Below, piece after piece: positions 42,184-50,864 of a stretch of DNA of 64,000 bases. The notes beneath the pieces are model-generated. The model did no database searches. It was not told where the DNA came from and worked only from the letters and a program-made list of their open reading frames with translations. The stretch spans positions 1 to 64,000 of the forward strand of contig JBMOLL010000008.1 of the NCBI GenBank assembly GCA_049325415.1, given 5' to 3'. The DNA is from JBMOLL01 sp049325415 (GTDB taxonomy: Bacteria; Bacteroidota; Bacteroidia; Bacteroidales; GCA-2748055). Within the stretch, counting starts at the first letter, position 1; each line of letters begins with the position of its first letter. Both the position numbers and the translations under genes were made by a program.

Positions 42184-43347
42184 ATGGCAAAAACTTTCTC
42201 TGTTCAGGAACAGCGATTTCTGGGGGGGATTACCCTGACCATGTCGCTTCGTCAGCTGGGTTTGCTCCTGGTCATGCCTTTTCTCTCTGTTTACGCCCTT
42301 AACCTGGAAGGGGGATCGACGGCGCTGGCCGGACTGGCCATAGGGTTGTACGGATTGACCCAGGCTGTTTTCCAGATCCCCAACGGACTGATCAGTGACC
42401 GTGTTGGTCGCAAGCCCGTCGTTCTGATCACCATGTCGATATATACGGCAGGTCTGGCCCTGGCAGCCTTGTCGACCAACATTCATCTCCTGCTGATAGC
42501 CAGGGCTCTTCAGGGTGCAGGCGCCGTTTCGGCCGTTTTGTTTTCATGGATCGGGGATGAGATCCCCGAGGACCGGCGCAATCGGGCCATGGCCTATCCC
42601 GGGATGTTTGTCGGTATAACGAGTGTCTTTTCTTTTATTGTCGGCCCCCTGCTGGTTCATTTTGTGAATGTATCCCAGGTCTTCTGGATCTGCACGGGTC
42701 TCTCGGCCCTCTCTGTTCTTTATGTGGCTTTCATGATGCGTGGTCCGAAAAGGCAGAGCGAAGTTAATCGTCTTTCTTTCAGTGAATTTAGAATGGTTAT
42801 ATCAACCGGACGTTTTGCCCGTTATCTTGCCACCGGTTTCAGCATAAACTATACCCTAACCAGCATCTTCTTCTTAATCCCGCTGATCCTTGATCACACC
42901 GGGCAGACCTCACATATGTGGATGGTTTTTGTTCCCTCCACCCTTCTCGGGATCCCGGTTATGATGAGGGCTTCAAAGGCTGCCGATCATTATGGCGATC
43001 ACAGGATGATCGTTCTGGGAGTGATTTTATTGCTGATCTCAACGGTTCTGCTTTCTTTTCACCCTTTCGTGATCATTATATTAAGTGCCCTGTTCTTCTT
43101 CCCGGGCTATATGATCCTCACCACGCTTTTGCCTGCCGGAGTCACCAAGCTTGCCGATCAGCATCTGCGGGGAACCGTCACGGCGACCTTCAACACCTTC
43201 CAGTTTCTCGGCTCCTTTGCCGGAAGCCTGGTAACGGGGATTTTTTACGGAATCCATCCTTTTTACGCTATTCTGGTCCTTGGAGTACTGCTTGGCCTGA
43301 TCCTTGTCTTCCAGTTAAGCGCACCCACACAAAAAAGAACCGAATAA
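42184..43347 (+). CDS. MFS transporter
   Basis: 387 residues with about 11-12 membrane helices. The loop 2-3 signature is clear (GLISDRVGRKPVVLITM), as is the first helix block (LTMSLRQLGLLLVMPFLSVY). This resembles the YajR-like or drug/sugar exporter branches, but the substrate cannot be told. It is followed after 2 bp by a methyltransferase gene. Confidence 0.9.
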   Translation: MAKTFSVQEQRFLGGITLTMSLRQLGLLLVMPFLSVYALNLEGGSTALAGLAIGLYGLTQAVFQIPNGLISDRVGRKPVVLITMSIYTAGLALAALSTNIHLLLIARALQGAGAVSAVLFSWIGDEIPEDRRNRAMAYPGMFVGITSVFSFIVGPLLVHFVNVSQVFWICTGLSALSVLYVAFMMRGPKRQSEVNRLSFSEFRMVISTGRFARYLATGFSINYTLTSIFFLIPLILDHTGQTSHMWMVFVPSTLLGIPVMMRASKAADHYGDHRMIVLGVILLLISTVLLSFHPFVIIILSALFFFPGYMILTTLLPAGVTKLADQHLRGTVTATFNTFQFLGSFAGSLVTGIFYGIHPFYAILVLGVLLGLILVFQLSAPTQKRTE

Positions 43348-43349
43348 CA

Positions 43350-43946
43350 ATGGACCCAGCATTCTGGAACTCACGATATGAAGCAGACGAGTTTGTCTAT
43401 GGCCTGTCGCCCAATCTCTTCCTTAAAGAACGGCTGGACCTGCTCAGACCGGGGAAACTGCTTCTTCCCGGAGAAGGGGAAGGCCGCAATGCCCTGTATG
43501 CCGCTCAGCAGGGCTGGAACACCGACGCCTTTGACCAGAGCGAGGCCGGCCGGCAAAAAGCAGAAAAATTAAAGCTCCAGTTCAATGTTTCCTTCAACTA
43601 TTTCGTCAGCGATGTAAATGACTTCGTTTATAAAAGTGATTATTATGATGCGGCCGGCCTTGTATTCTTTCATTTGCCTCCGGAGCTCAGGGACCGTTTT
43701 CATCAGAAGCTGATCTTTTCGCTTCGCCCTGGCGGGATCCTGATTGCCGAGTTGTTCCACAAGGAGCAGGCTGGCAGAAATACCGGGGGGCCAAAGAATC
43801 CTGAATTGCTTTATTCGGAGGAAGAACTTTTACAGGCTTTTGCTGCTCTGCATATCCTGCTTCTTGAAAAGAAGACGGTTCTGCTTGATGAGGGCCCCTT
43901 GCACCATGGTGAGGCGGTCGTTCTCCGGATGGTCGCTCAAAAATGA
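43350..43946 (+). CDS. Class I SAM-dependent methyltransferase, TehB-like
   Basis: 198 residues from the ATG at 43350; the longer open frame upstream overlaps the MFS gene and is not used. Motifs: MDPAFWNSRYEADEFVYG at the N-terminus, SAM loop LPGEGEGRNALYAAQQGWN (E-G-E-G-R-N instead of the more usual GxGxG), FDQSEAGRQKAE after strand 2, and LRPGGILIAELF. The family is often annotated thiopurine or tellurite-type methyltransferase; substrate unknown. It is coupled to the MFS gene (2-bp gap), so an export-plus-modification pair is conceivable. Confidence 0.88.
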   Translation: MDPAFWNSRYEADEFVYGLSPNLFLKERLDLLRPGKLLLPGEGEGRNALYAAQQGWNTDAFDQSEAGRQKAEKLKLQFNVSFNYFVSDVNDFVYKSDYYDAAGLVFFHLPPELRDRFHQKLIFSLRPGGILIAELFHKEQAGRNTGGPKNPELLYSEEELLQAFAALHILLLEKKTVLLDEGPLHHGEAVVLRMVAQK

Positions 43947-44028
43947 TTCTTCAGCTGTTGCAGAGGAAGCTTTTTCATTCAAACAATCCTTTCATTCCGG
44001 TGTTATAGTTTCAATACAAAAACAAAGC

Positions 44029-44820
44029 ATGGATCTGGGACTAAAGAATAAAACGGTGATGGTCGCGGCCGCGAGCAAAGGTCTGGGTTTTGCCATTGCC
44101 AGAGCGCTTGCCCTGGAGGGGGCACGGGTCTCTATTGGAAGCCGTAGTCTGCGAAACATCACTGCTGCTGCAGAAAAGCTTAAACAGGAAACCGGTGCCG
44201 AGGTGTTTGCCTCAGAACTTGATGTTACCAACAACAACAGCATTGAAGAATGGGCCAGGGCAACCCTTGAAAAATTCGGAAGCATCTACGGCCTGGTCGT
44301 GAATGCCGGCGGGCCGGTACCCGGTACTTTTGATGAACTCAGTGATGAATCCTGGAGAACAGGATATGAACTGACACTTTTAAGCTGTGTGAGATTGATC
44401 AGAACCGTGTTGCCCTACATGCGGGAGAATAATTCAGGATCCATATTAACCGTTACTTCAAGTTCTGTTAAAGAACCGATTGACAATCTGCTTCTTTCAA
44501 ACGTTATGCGTTCAGGTGTCACGAGTCTGGCAAAGAGCCTTTCTTTTCCGCTGGCGAAAGAAGGGATCCGGATCAATAACCTGGTTCCGGGGATGTTTTC
44601 AACGGAGCGACTTGAGGAGATTGATCTCCGCTTATCGCGGGAATGGAGGATGACCCTGGAAGAGGTCCGGTCAATCAATCAGAAAAGAATCCCTATGGGA
44701 CGTTATGGCCGGCCTGATGAATTCGGTTCGGCTGCCGCCTTTCTGCTCTCGGATGCTGCATCCTATGTAACCGGGGAGACCTTTATCATTGACGGTGGCA
44801 GGATGAGGACCGTCTGGTAG
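44029..44820 (+). CDS. SDR-family oxidoreductase lacking the usual YxxxK pair
   Basis: 263 residues from the ATG at 44029 (MDLGLKNKTVMVAAASKGLG). Rossmann fold with the nucleotide-binding AASKGLGFAIA, the LDVTNNNS strand and VVNAGGPVPG. The catalytic Ser region is TVTSSSVKEP, but where the Tyr-x-x-x-Lys pair should stand the sequence is SNVMRSGVTSLAKSL. This is a known subgroup of FabG-like SDRs without the Tyr. The C-terminal DGGRMRTVW is intact. Activity may differ from classical SDRs. It lies 82 bp after the methyltransferase. Confidence 0.88.
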   Translation: MDLGLKNKTVMVAAASKGLGFAIARALALEGARVSIGSRSLRNITAAAEKLKQETGAEVFASELDVTNNNSIEEWARATLEKFGSIYGLVVNAGGPVPGTFDELSDESWRTGYELTLLSCVRLIRTVLPYMRENNSGSILTVTSSSVKEPIDNLLLSNVMRSGVTSLAKSLSFPLAKEGIRINNLVPGMFSTERLEEIDLRLSREWRMTLEEVRSINQKRIPMGRYGRPDEFGSAAAFLLSDAASYVTGETFIIDGGRMRTVW

Positions 44821-44887
44821 GCTTCCTGCCTTCTTTAATTGCCGGAGCAAGTACCGGTCTTTTTCCGGCGGTCACTATTCAAAACAA

Positions 44888-45616
44888 ATGACAAAAATCC
44901 GAACAGATCTTAAACTAGGCGGAGCGCTGCCTTCCGGGCGAATGGTAGAGAAACCCGCAAAGAACCCGGCCATCGTCAGGCCGGTTACCCTGCTTTATAA
45001 CGAACAGCTTTCAGAAGGCGTTTTCCTCCTGGGATTCAAGCGGGATTTTCCGTTCCGGGCCGGCCAGGTAATCGGCATAGGAATGAGTGCAGACGGGCCC
45101 CGCAGGCTTTACAGTATCTGCAGCGGGGAAAGCGACCGGGAAATACGGATCCTGTACAACCTGGTTGAAGAGGGTTTTCTTACACCTAAACTTTCCGACC
45201 TCCAGGAAGGAGAGCGTATCTGGATCACTGCCCCCCGGGGTTCCTTTTTTACGACCGAGGGTCCGGCGGTCTGGGTTGCAACAGGAACCGGGATTGCGCC
45301 TTACTATTCCATGCTGCGTTCCGGTCTTGCCGGGGATAAAATCCTGATCCACGGGGAACGATATCTTGAGCGCTTTCACTTTTATGATGAATTCACAGAA
45401 AATCTTGGTGAGCAGTACATCCGTTGCTGTACCGCCGAATCGGACGAATCGAGTTACCATGGTCGGGTTACTGATTTCCTGCGTGAAAGCGGGTCCCTTG
45501 ACACCGGTATAAAATATTATCTTTGCGGAAGGGCCGAGATGGTGGTTGAAGCGAGAGATCTGCTGATCAACCGGGGAGTGCCTTTTGAAAACATTATTTC
45601 TGAGATCTATTTTTGA
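44888..45616 (+). CDS. Ferredoxin-NADP reductase-like flavoprotein
   Basis: 242 residues. FAD-binding beta-barrel with the RxYS motif in PRRLYSICSGES, isoalloxazine contact LYNLVEEGFLTPKL, then the NAD(P)H domain with VWVATGTGIAPYYSML and YYLCGRAEMVVEARDLL. This is the FNR/flavodoxin reductase plan without an iron-sulfur domain, so it passes electrons from NAD(P)H to a separate carrier. It ends 2 bp before rlmN, a radical SAM enzyme that needs a reduced donor, which makes it a candidate reductase for that enzyme (inference). Confidence 0.9.
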   Translation: MTKIRTDLKLGGALPSGRMVEKPAKNPAIVRPVTLLYNEQLSEGVFLLGFKRDFPFRAGQVIGIGMSADGPRRLYSICSGESDREIRILYNLVEEGFLTPKLSDLQEGERIWITAPRGSFFTTEGPAVWVATGTGIAPYYSMLRSGLAGDKILIHGERYLERFHFYDEFTENLGEQYIRCCTAESDESSYHGRVTDFLRESGSLDTGIKYYLCGRAEMVVEARDLLINRGVPFENIISEIYF

Positions 45617-45618
45617 AA

Positions 45619-46647
45619 ATGGAGCGGGAACCTTTGTTTGGTAAAACACTGGAGGAACTTACCTTACTGGCTGCCGATGCCGGATTACCGTCGTATGCCG
45701 GCCGCCAGATTGCGGCCTGGCTTTATGACAAAGGGGCAGAGAGCATTGAAGAGATGACCGATCTCTCCAAAAAAAACAGGGCTTTACTCTCCTCCAGGTT
45801 TCGGGCAGGCGTTGAAGCTCCCTCGGGGGTACAGGTCTCTGCCGACGGAACCCGGAAATACCTTTTTTCTGCCCCGGGTTCGCGTTTTATTGAAACCGCC
45901 TTCATCCCTGAGAAAAACCGGAATACGGTATGTGTTTCCTCCCAGGTGGGGTGTAAAATGGGTTGTCTGTTTTGCATGACCGGCAAACAGGGCTTTCAGG
46001 GAAATCTGACGGCGGGTGAAATACTTAATCAATACCGTTCCCTTCCGGAGTGGAGATCTCTGACCAACATTGTGTACATGGGTATGGGGGAGCCTCTTGA
46101 TAATCTTGATCCGGTACTGAAAAGCCTGGAAATCCTGACGGCCACCTGGGGTTTTGCCCTCAGTCCGAGAAGGATCACCGTCTCCACCATCGGGATCATA
46201 CCTGCTATGAAGATTTTCCTGGAAAAGAGCGAGGCTCATCTTGCCGTCAGCCTCCATTCCCCCTTTGATGAGGAACGCCAAAAGCTGATGCCGATCCAGC
46301 AGGTCTATCCGCTCAGGGAAGTATTATCGGAGATCCGTTCATGGGATTTCGGAAGACAGCGGCGTGTTTCGTTTGAATACATCCTTTTCGGAGGCTTAAA
46401 CGACAGCCCGGCGCATGTTAAGGAGCTGGCGAGGATCCTGGACGGAATTCGCTGCAGGATTAACCTGATCCGCTTCCACCCTGTCCCGGGAACGCCCCTC
46501 AGCAGTCCGGATGAAGATACCATTATCCGTTTCCGGGAGCAGTTGAACGCCAAAGGTATCACGACCACACTGAGAGCCAGTCGCGGCCAGGATATTTATG
46601 CCGCATGCGGCTTACTCTCCACGAAAGCCCTGATGACTTCCAAATAA
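45619..46647 (+). CDS. rlmN: 23S rRNA/tRNA adenine-C2 methyltransferase
   Basis: 342 residues from the ATG at 45619 (a TTG two codons earlier is in frame). Radical SAM motif CKMGCLFC in SSQVGCKMGCLFCMTGKQG, with MGMGEPLDN as glycine-rich SAM contact, and the resolving cysteine in GQDIYAACGLLS near the C-terminus. It methylates A2503 of 23S rRNA and A37 of some tRNAs. Placed directly after an FNR-like reductase gene. Confidence 0.96.
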   Translation: MEREPLFGKTLEELTLLAADAGLPSYAGRQIAAWLYDKGAESIEEMTDLSKKNRALLSSRFRAGVEAPSGVQVSADGTRKYLFSAPGSRFIETAFIPEKNRNTVCVSSQVGCKMGCLFCMTGKQGFQGNLTAGEILNQYRSLPEWRSLTNIVYMGMGEPLDNLDPVLKSLEILTATWGFALSPRRITVSTIGIIPAMKIFLEKSEAHLAVSLHSPFDEERQKLMPIQQVYPLREVLSEIRSWDFGRQRRVSFEYILFGGLNDSPAHVKELARILDGIRCRINLIRFHPVPGTPLSSPDEDTIIRFREQLNAKGITTTLRASRGQDIYAACGLLSTKALMTSK

Positions 46648-46697
46648 AAACTGAAGCCGAAGCTTCGATTTTTTACCGGCTAATCACATTAACCGGT

Positions 46698-47384
46698 ATG
46701 AACCAATATGTTTTTGATCTTCTCAATTTTTTCTTCCCGGAAAACTGCCCGGTATGCGGTTCGCTTCTTCCCCGGCCGGAGATGGTTATTTGTCTTGACT
46801 GCGAGCGGGGGCTGCCCAGGACCTATTACAGCCGGATGCCGGATAACCCGGTTGCCCGGGTTTTCTGGGGACGGGTGCAGGTGGAGGCAGCAACTTCCCT
46901 TTTTCGCTTCGAGAAAGGGTCACGTTACCAGAAGCTCGTTCACCGTCTGAAATATCAGGGGGAGCAGGAGATCGGACTTTTTCTCGGAAAACTGCTTGGT
47001 GAAGATCTTTGCGGGACGACTTTCAGTTCGGCGGAGGTAATTGTTCCTGTTCCCCTGCATCCGGATAAGCTGCGGATCAGGGGATATAATCAGAGTGAAC
47101 TGATCTCCAGGGGCGTTTCTCTTGTTACCGGAATCCCTGTTGACGCAGAGCTGTTAAAGAAGACGGAGCACACCGATACCCAGACACGTCGCAGCCGATA
47201 CGATCGGTTTACGAATGTGGAAGGGAAATTCAGGCCGGGGGATCATGCGGCGCAGTATACGGGCAAGAAACTGCTGCTCGTGGATGATGTGGTAACCACC
47301 GGTGCAACGCTTGAAGCCTGCGTAATTCCGCTGACCGGAGAACTTCAGGCCATGGTGTTTATTGCCACGGTGGGTTGTGCCTGA
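46698..47384 (+). CDS. ComF family phosphoribosyltransferase-like protein
   Basis: 228 residues from the ATG at 46698 (MNQYVFDLLNFFFPENCPVC). N-terminal zinc-ribbon with CPVCG and CLDC, then a phosphoribosyltransferase domain whose PRPP loop is LLLVDDVVTTGATLEAC. Members act in DNA uptake during natural transformation (ComFC) or are of unknown role. It starts 50 bp after rlmN and ends exactly next to the convergent barrel gene stop (zero bases between). Confidence 0.92.
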   Translation: MNQYVFDLLNFFFPENCPVCGSLLPRPEMVICLDCERGLPRTYYSRMPDNPVARVFWGRVQVEAATSLFRFEKGSRYQKLVHRLKYQGEQEIGLFLGKLLGEDLCGTTFSSAEVIVPVPLHPDKLRIRGYNQSELISRGVSLVTGIPVDAELLKKTEHTDTQTRRSRYDRFTNVEGKFRPGDHAAQYTGKKLLLVDDVVTTGATLEACVIPLTGELQAMVFIATVGCA

Positions 47385-47990
47385 TCACAATGGAAAGCGC
47401 CAGGTCATTGTCAGGCTGATGACATTATGAAAATAGCCAGGATGAAGTGGATATACCTGCCACTCTTCCCGCGGCTTGAAGGTTATAGCCGAATAGGTAT
47501 ACCTCAGTCCAACGGCAGTGCTTTCCGTGAACCAGTAATGAAAGCCGGCAAAGACATTCAGCCCGAAACGATGAATGGTCCCATATTCCGAAGAGGGGAT
47601 CAGCAATCCATCCTGAACACCCACAATTTTTATAAAGATATCAGGGGATATCCCTGCTTCCGGCATATATTTTTCCTTAATCAGGTAATTCACCGACAGT
47701 GGCAGCTCAATATAGTGATAGGTTTCAGAATAATACTCTCCCCCGGGATAATCCGGAGGATTATACATACCTCTCAGGACATATTTGATTTCCAGCTGCC
47801 AGTTGAGATTGGGGGCAAGATCCCTTCCTGCCAGCACGGAGCCGGCCAGGCCGAGTTTTCGATAGCCTCCTTCCAGGTCCCCGTCGACCTGCGAAATGGT
47901 AAGACCTCCCTGAACACCACCGTAGAATCTCTGGGCCGACAGGCTGGTCAGGATACAGAGAAAGGCCAGAAACAAGAAAGTTTTTTTCAT
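47385..47990 (-). CDS. Outer-membrane beta-barrel protein, PorT-like fold
   Basis: 201 residues from the ATG at 47990 (MKKTFLFLAFLCILTSLSAQ as signal peptide). The mature protein is a small barrel: GGVQGGLTISQVDGD at the start, a Tyr-rich stretch, and a last strand finishing FHNVISLTMTWRFPL. This is the PorT/OmpW-like domain often annotated as outer-membrane beta-barrel domain in Bacteroidota. Function unknown. It lies 53 bp after the sirtuin gene on the same strand. Confidence 0.82.
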   Translation of the reverse strand: MKKTFLFLAFLCILTSLSAQRFYGGVQGGLTISQVDGDLEGGYRKLGLAGSVLAGRDLAPNLNWQLEIKYVLRGMYNPPDYPGGEYYSETYHYIELPLSVNYLIKEKYMPEAGISPDIFIKIVGVQDGLLIPSSEYGTIHRFGLNVFAGFHYWFTESTAVGLRYTYSAITFKPREEWQVYPLHPGYFHNVISLTMTWRFPL

Positions 47991-48043
47991 AAGGGTAAAG
48001 ATAAAAAAAAGCATAAAGGAAAGACGGGCATATCCACCCTGTT

Positions 48044-48745
48044 TTACAGGTCGCCGATATAATCCGAAACAAATCGGTCCATCCCGTTTACTGCCGTATC
48101 GCGAATGAAAATCACCTTTTTCCTGCCTGCAGGGAACACCTCTCCGGGATCAATGACATAAACCGGACAGGCAGCGGAAACATAGGAGAGCAGGCCTGCC
48201 GCAGGATAGACCGACAGGGAAGTTCCGATGACGAGGAAAACCTCCGCTTCCCGCACCAGTGGAATGGCGGATCTCATTTCCGGAACACTTTCTCCGAACC
48301 ACACCACATGAGGCCGGAGCTGGGAGCCTTTTTCGCACAGGTCGCCAAGGTTTAAGTGCGGACCTTCGAGGGGGTAGACCAGGGTGGGATCGGCAGTACT
48401 TCTGGCTTTGCGAAGTTCTCCGTGCAGGTGAAGTATTTTTGTGCTGCCGGCCCTTTCATGCAGGTCGTCGACATTCTGAGTTATGATATATACATCGAAG
48501 TCGTTCTCCAGTTTTGCCAGGGTCAGATGTGCCTTATTGGGACGAGCTTTCAGCAGGGCCTCCCTCCTTTCGTTATAAAACCGGAGTACCAGTGCCGGGT
48601 TTGTCTGCCAGGCTTCCGGAGACGCCACTTCAGTCACCTCATATTTTTCCCATAGGCCTCCCATATCCCTGAAGGTTTTCAGTCCGCTTTCTGCACTGAT
48701 CCCCGCACCGGAGAGCACAACAAGTTTCTTTTTCGTCTGTTTCAT
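48044..48745 (-). CDS. NAD-dependent protein deacylase, Sir2 family without zinc cysteines
   Basis: About 233 residues from the ATG at 48745 (MKQTKKKLVVLSGAGISAES). NAD-binding GAGISAESGLKTFRD, catalytic His in ILHLHGE and QNVDDLHERAG are intact. The region that normally holds two CxxC zinc pairs (after HGELRKA) has only one Cys (LGDLCEKG), so structural zinc is absent, as in other Bacteroidota sirtuins of this type. It removes acyl groups (acetyl, succinyl) from lysines with NAD. The longer frame to 48811 is an alternative start. Confidence 0.9.
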   Translation of the reverse strand: MKQTKKKLVVLSGAGISAESGLKTFRDMGGLWEKYEVTEVASPEAWQTNPALVLRFYNERREALLKARPNKAHLTLAKLENDFDVYIITQNVDDLHERAGSTKILHLHGELRKARSTADPTLVYPLEGPHLNLGDLCEKGSQLRPHVVWFGESVPEMRSAIPLVREAEVFLVIGTSLSVYPAAGLLSYVSAACPVYVIDPGEVFPAGRKKVIFIRDTAVNGMDRFVSDYIGDL

Positions 48746-48911
48746 AACTGTTATACAGGGAGGGAAGCCGGTTAAGAGGCCCGCCCTTCTCAAAAATAGG
48801 TTAATTCTCAAACTTTCACTAATTTTAGCCTGAGTATAAAAGGAAGCTTTGATGTACTGTAAGGTGCGTCAATGCTGAAAAATCCGATAATGAAGCCTCC
48901 GGAAAAAAAGC

Positions 48912-50864
48912 ATGATTGACCAACAGACCATTAACCAGATTTTTGAAACCGCCGACATTGTGGAGGTGATCTCTGATTTTGTAACGCTAAAAAAATCGGG
49001 GACCAATTACAAGGGTCTGAGTCCGTTTACGAATGAGAAAACCCCTTCATTTATGGTTTCGCCGGCCAAGGGGATTTTCAAGGATTTCAGTTCCGGTAAA
49101 GGAGGAAATGTGGTTGGGTTCCTCATGGAGCATGAAAAAATCACCTACCCGGAGGCACTGAGATACCTGGCCGGTAAGTATCATATTGAAATCAACGAGA
49201 AAGAGGAAAGCGCGGAGGACATTCAACAGCGGAACGAACGGGAAAGTCTTCTGGTCGTGTCGGAATTCGCGCGTAAGTATTTCTCGGACCAGTTACTTAC
49301 AGCTGCCGGCAAAGCGATTGGGATGAGTTATTTCCGGGAGCGCGGATTCCGCGACGATATTATCGATGAGTTTCAGCTGGGTTACAGTCCCGAAGACCGT
49401 GATGCGCTGACCTCGGCAGCCCGTAAAGCCGGTTACAAGACGGAGTACCTGGTTAAAACCGGCCTGTCGATAGAAAAGGAAGGCCGCTACTTTGACCGTT
49501 TTTCGGGGCGGGTGATTTTCCCCATTCATTCCCTGTCGGGCAATGTGATCGGTTTTGGGGGAAGAACTCTCAAAACCGACAAGAATATAGCCAAATACCT
49601 CAACTCACCTGAATCAGAGATTTACCATAAGAGCCGGATCCTTTACGGTCTGTTCCAGGCGAGAAAGGAAATTGTGAATAAGAACAATTGTTTTCTTGTA
49701 GAGGGCTACACCGATGTTCTTTCCATGCATCAGTCGGGGATAAGGAATGTGGTCGCCTCTTCGGGTACCGCCCTGACGACCGAGCAGATCCGGCTGATCA
49801 AGCGTTTTACAAACAACATCACCATTCTCTATGACGGGGATGAAGCCGGGATCAGGGCTTCTTTCCGGGGAATTGATATGATCCTTGAGGAAGGCCTTGA
49901 TGTCAAGGGTCTGCTTTTGCCTGACGGTGAGGACCCGGATTCGTTTGCCCGGCATCACAGTTCCTCGGAGTTTCTGGAATTCATTGCGGCCAACCAAAAA
50001 GATTTCATTTCTTTCAAAACGGACCTGTTGCTTTCGGAGGCAGAAAACGATCCGATTAAAAAGGCCCAGCTGATTTCCGATATCGTGCGGTCCATCTCGT
50101 ATATCCCCGACGGAATCAAGCGTTCGGTTTTCCTGAAGGAATGCAGCAATATGCTGGAGGTTGAGGAGCGGGTCCTTTATACGGAGGTCAACAAGATCCG
50201 CCGGAAGCGGATGGAGCAGTCATGGGGAAAGACCCCGCCGGTCCCGGCGCAGACTGTAGTGCCGGAGCAGCCGGTGGTTCCGGCCTTTGTGCAGGATATA
50301 TATTCCGAGAATGAAGAAAGGGAGCTTATTTCCTTCCTGCTTCGATTCGGGAACAAGGTGATCCGGCTCGACGATGATCATCATTCGGAAATCGGTGTTG
50401 CGCAATTCATTATCCGGGAAATACAGAACGATGAACTGGAGTTCCGGAACCTGGTCTATAAAAAAGTTTTTGAAGACATCCTTTCCCTGACTGAAGCCGG
50501 AAAACCCATAGAAGAACGCTATTTTGTCTACCATGAAGATGAAAAAGTCAGGGACCTTGCCGTGGAGATCCTGACACAACGGTATGAACTCAGCCGGGTA
50601 TGGCACCGGAAGGAATCCTATGTTGAATTGCCTGGGGAAAACCTGGAACAGGAGGTGCCAAAATCTCTTCTTTCCTATAAGCTGGCTGTAGTTTCGCTGG
50701 CACGTTCAAAGATGGACCAGGAACTGTTGCATGCACAAAAAAAGATGGATAATGAGGAATTGAACCATCTGCTTCTGCAGATTCAGAATCTCAACCAGGT
50801 TAAGAAATTACTTACCGACGGCCTGGGCGGCCGGATCATCCTTCCTAATCAGAAGCATTTCTGA
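48912..50864 (+). CDS. dnaG: DNA primase with degenerate CHC2 zinc site
   Basis: 650 residues. N-terminal zinc-finger fold, then the TOPRIM core with EGYTDVLSMHQSG and DGDEAGIRASFRG, and a C-terminal helicase-binding region. In the zinc domain all four ligands are replaced: S37, T40, D58 and S61 stand where Cys, His, Cys, Cys are expected (KGLSPFTNEKTPSF; FKDFSSGKGG). The rest of the domain is normal, so this looks like a lineage feature, not a broken gene. It makes RNA primers at the replication fork. Its 3' end overlaps pbpC by 20 bases. Confidence 0.95.
   Translation: MIDQQTINQIFETADIVEVISDFVTLKKSGTNYKGLSPFTNEKTPSFMVSPAKGIFKDFSSGKGGNVVGFLMEHEKITYPEALRYLAGKYHIEINEKEESAEDIQQRNERESLLVVSEFARKYFSDQLLTAAGKAIGMSYFRERGFRDDIIDEFQLGYSPEDRDALTSAARKAGYKTEYLVKTGLSIEKEGRYFDRFSGRVIFPIHSLSGNVIGFGGRTLKTDKNIAKYLNSPESEIYHKSRILYGLFQARKEIVNKNNCFLVEGYTDVLSMHQSGIRNVVASSGTALTTEQIRLIKRFTNNITILYDGDEAGIRASFRGIDMILEEGLDVKGLLLPDGEDPDSFARHHSSSEFLEFIAANQKDFISFKTDLLLSEAENDPIKKAQLISDIVRSISYIPDGIKRSVFLKECSNMLEVEERVLYTEVNKIRRKRMEQSWGKTPPVPAQTVVPEQPVVPAFVQDIYSENEERELISFLLRFGNKVIRLDDDHHSEIGVAQFIIREIQNDELEFRNLVYKKVFEDILSLTEAGKPIEERYFVYHEDEKVRDLAVEILTQRYELSRVWHRKESYVELPGENLEQEVPKSLLSYKLAVVSLARSKMDQELLHAQKKMDNEELNHLLLQIQNLNQVKKLLTDGLGGRIILPNQKHF

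Noticed and set aside
42918..43349. N-terminal extension of the methyltransferase frame
   Set aside because: The extension lies inside the MFS gene in another frame; the methyltransferase fold starts at the ATG at 43350, 2 bp after the MFS stop.
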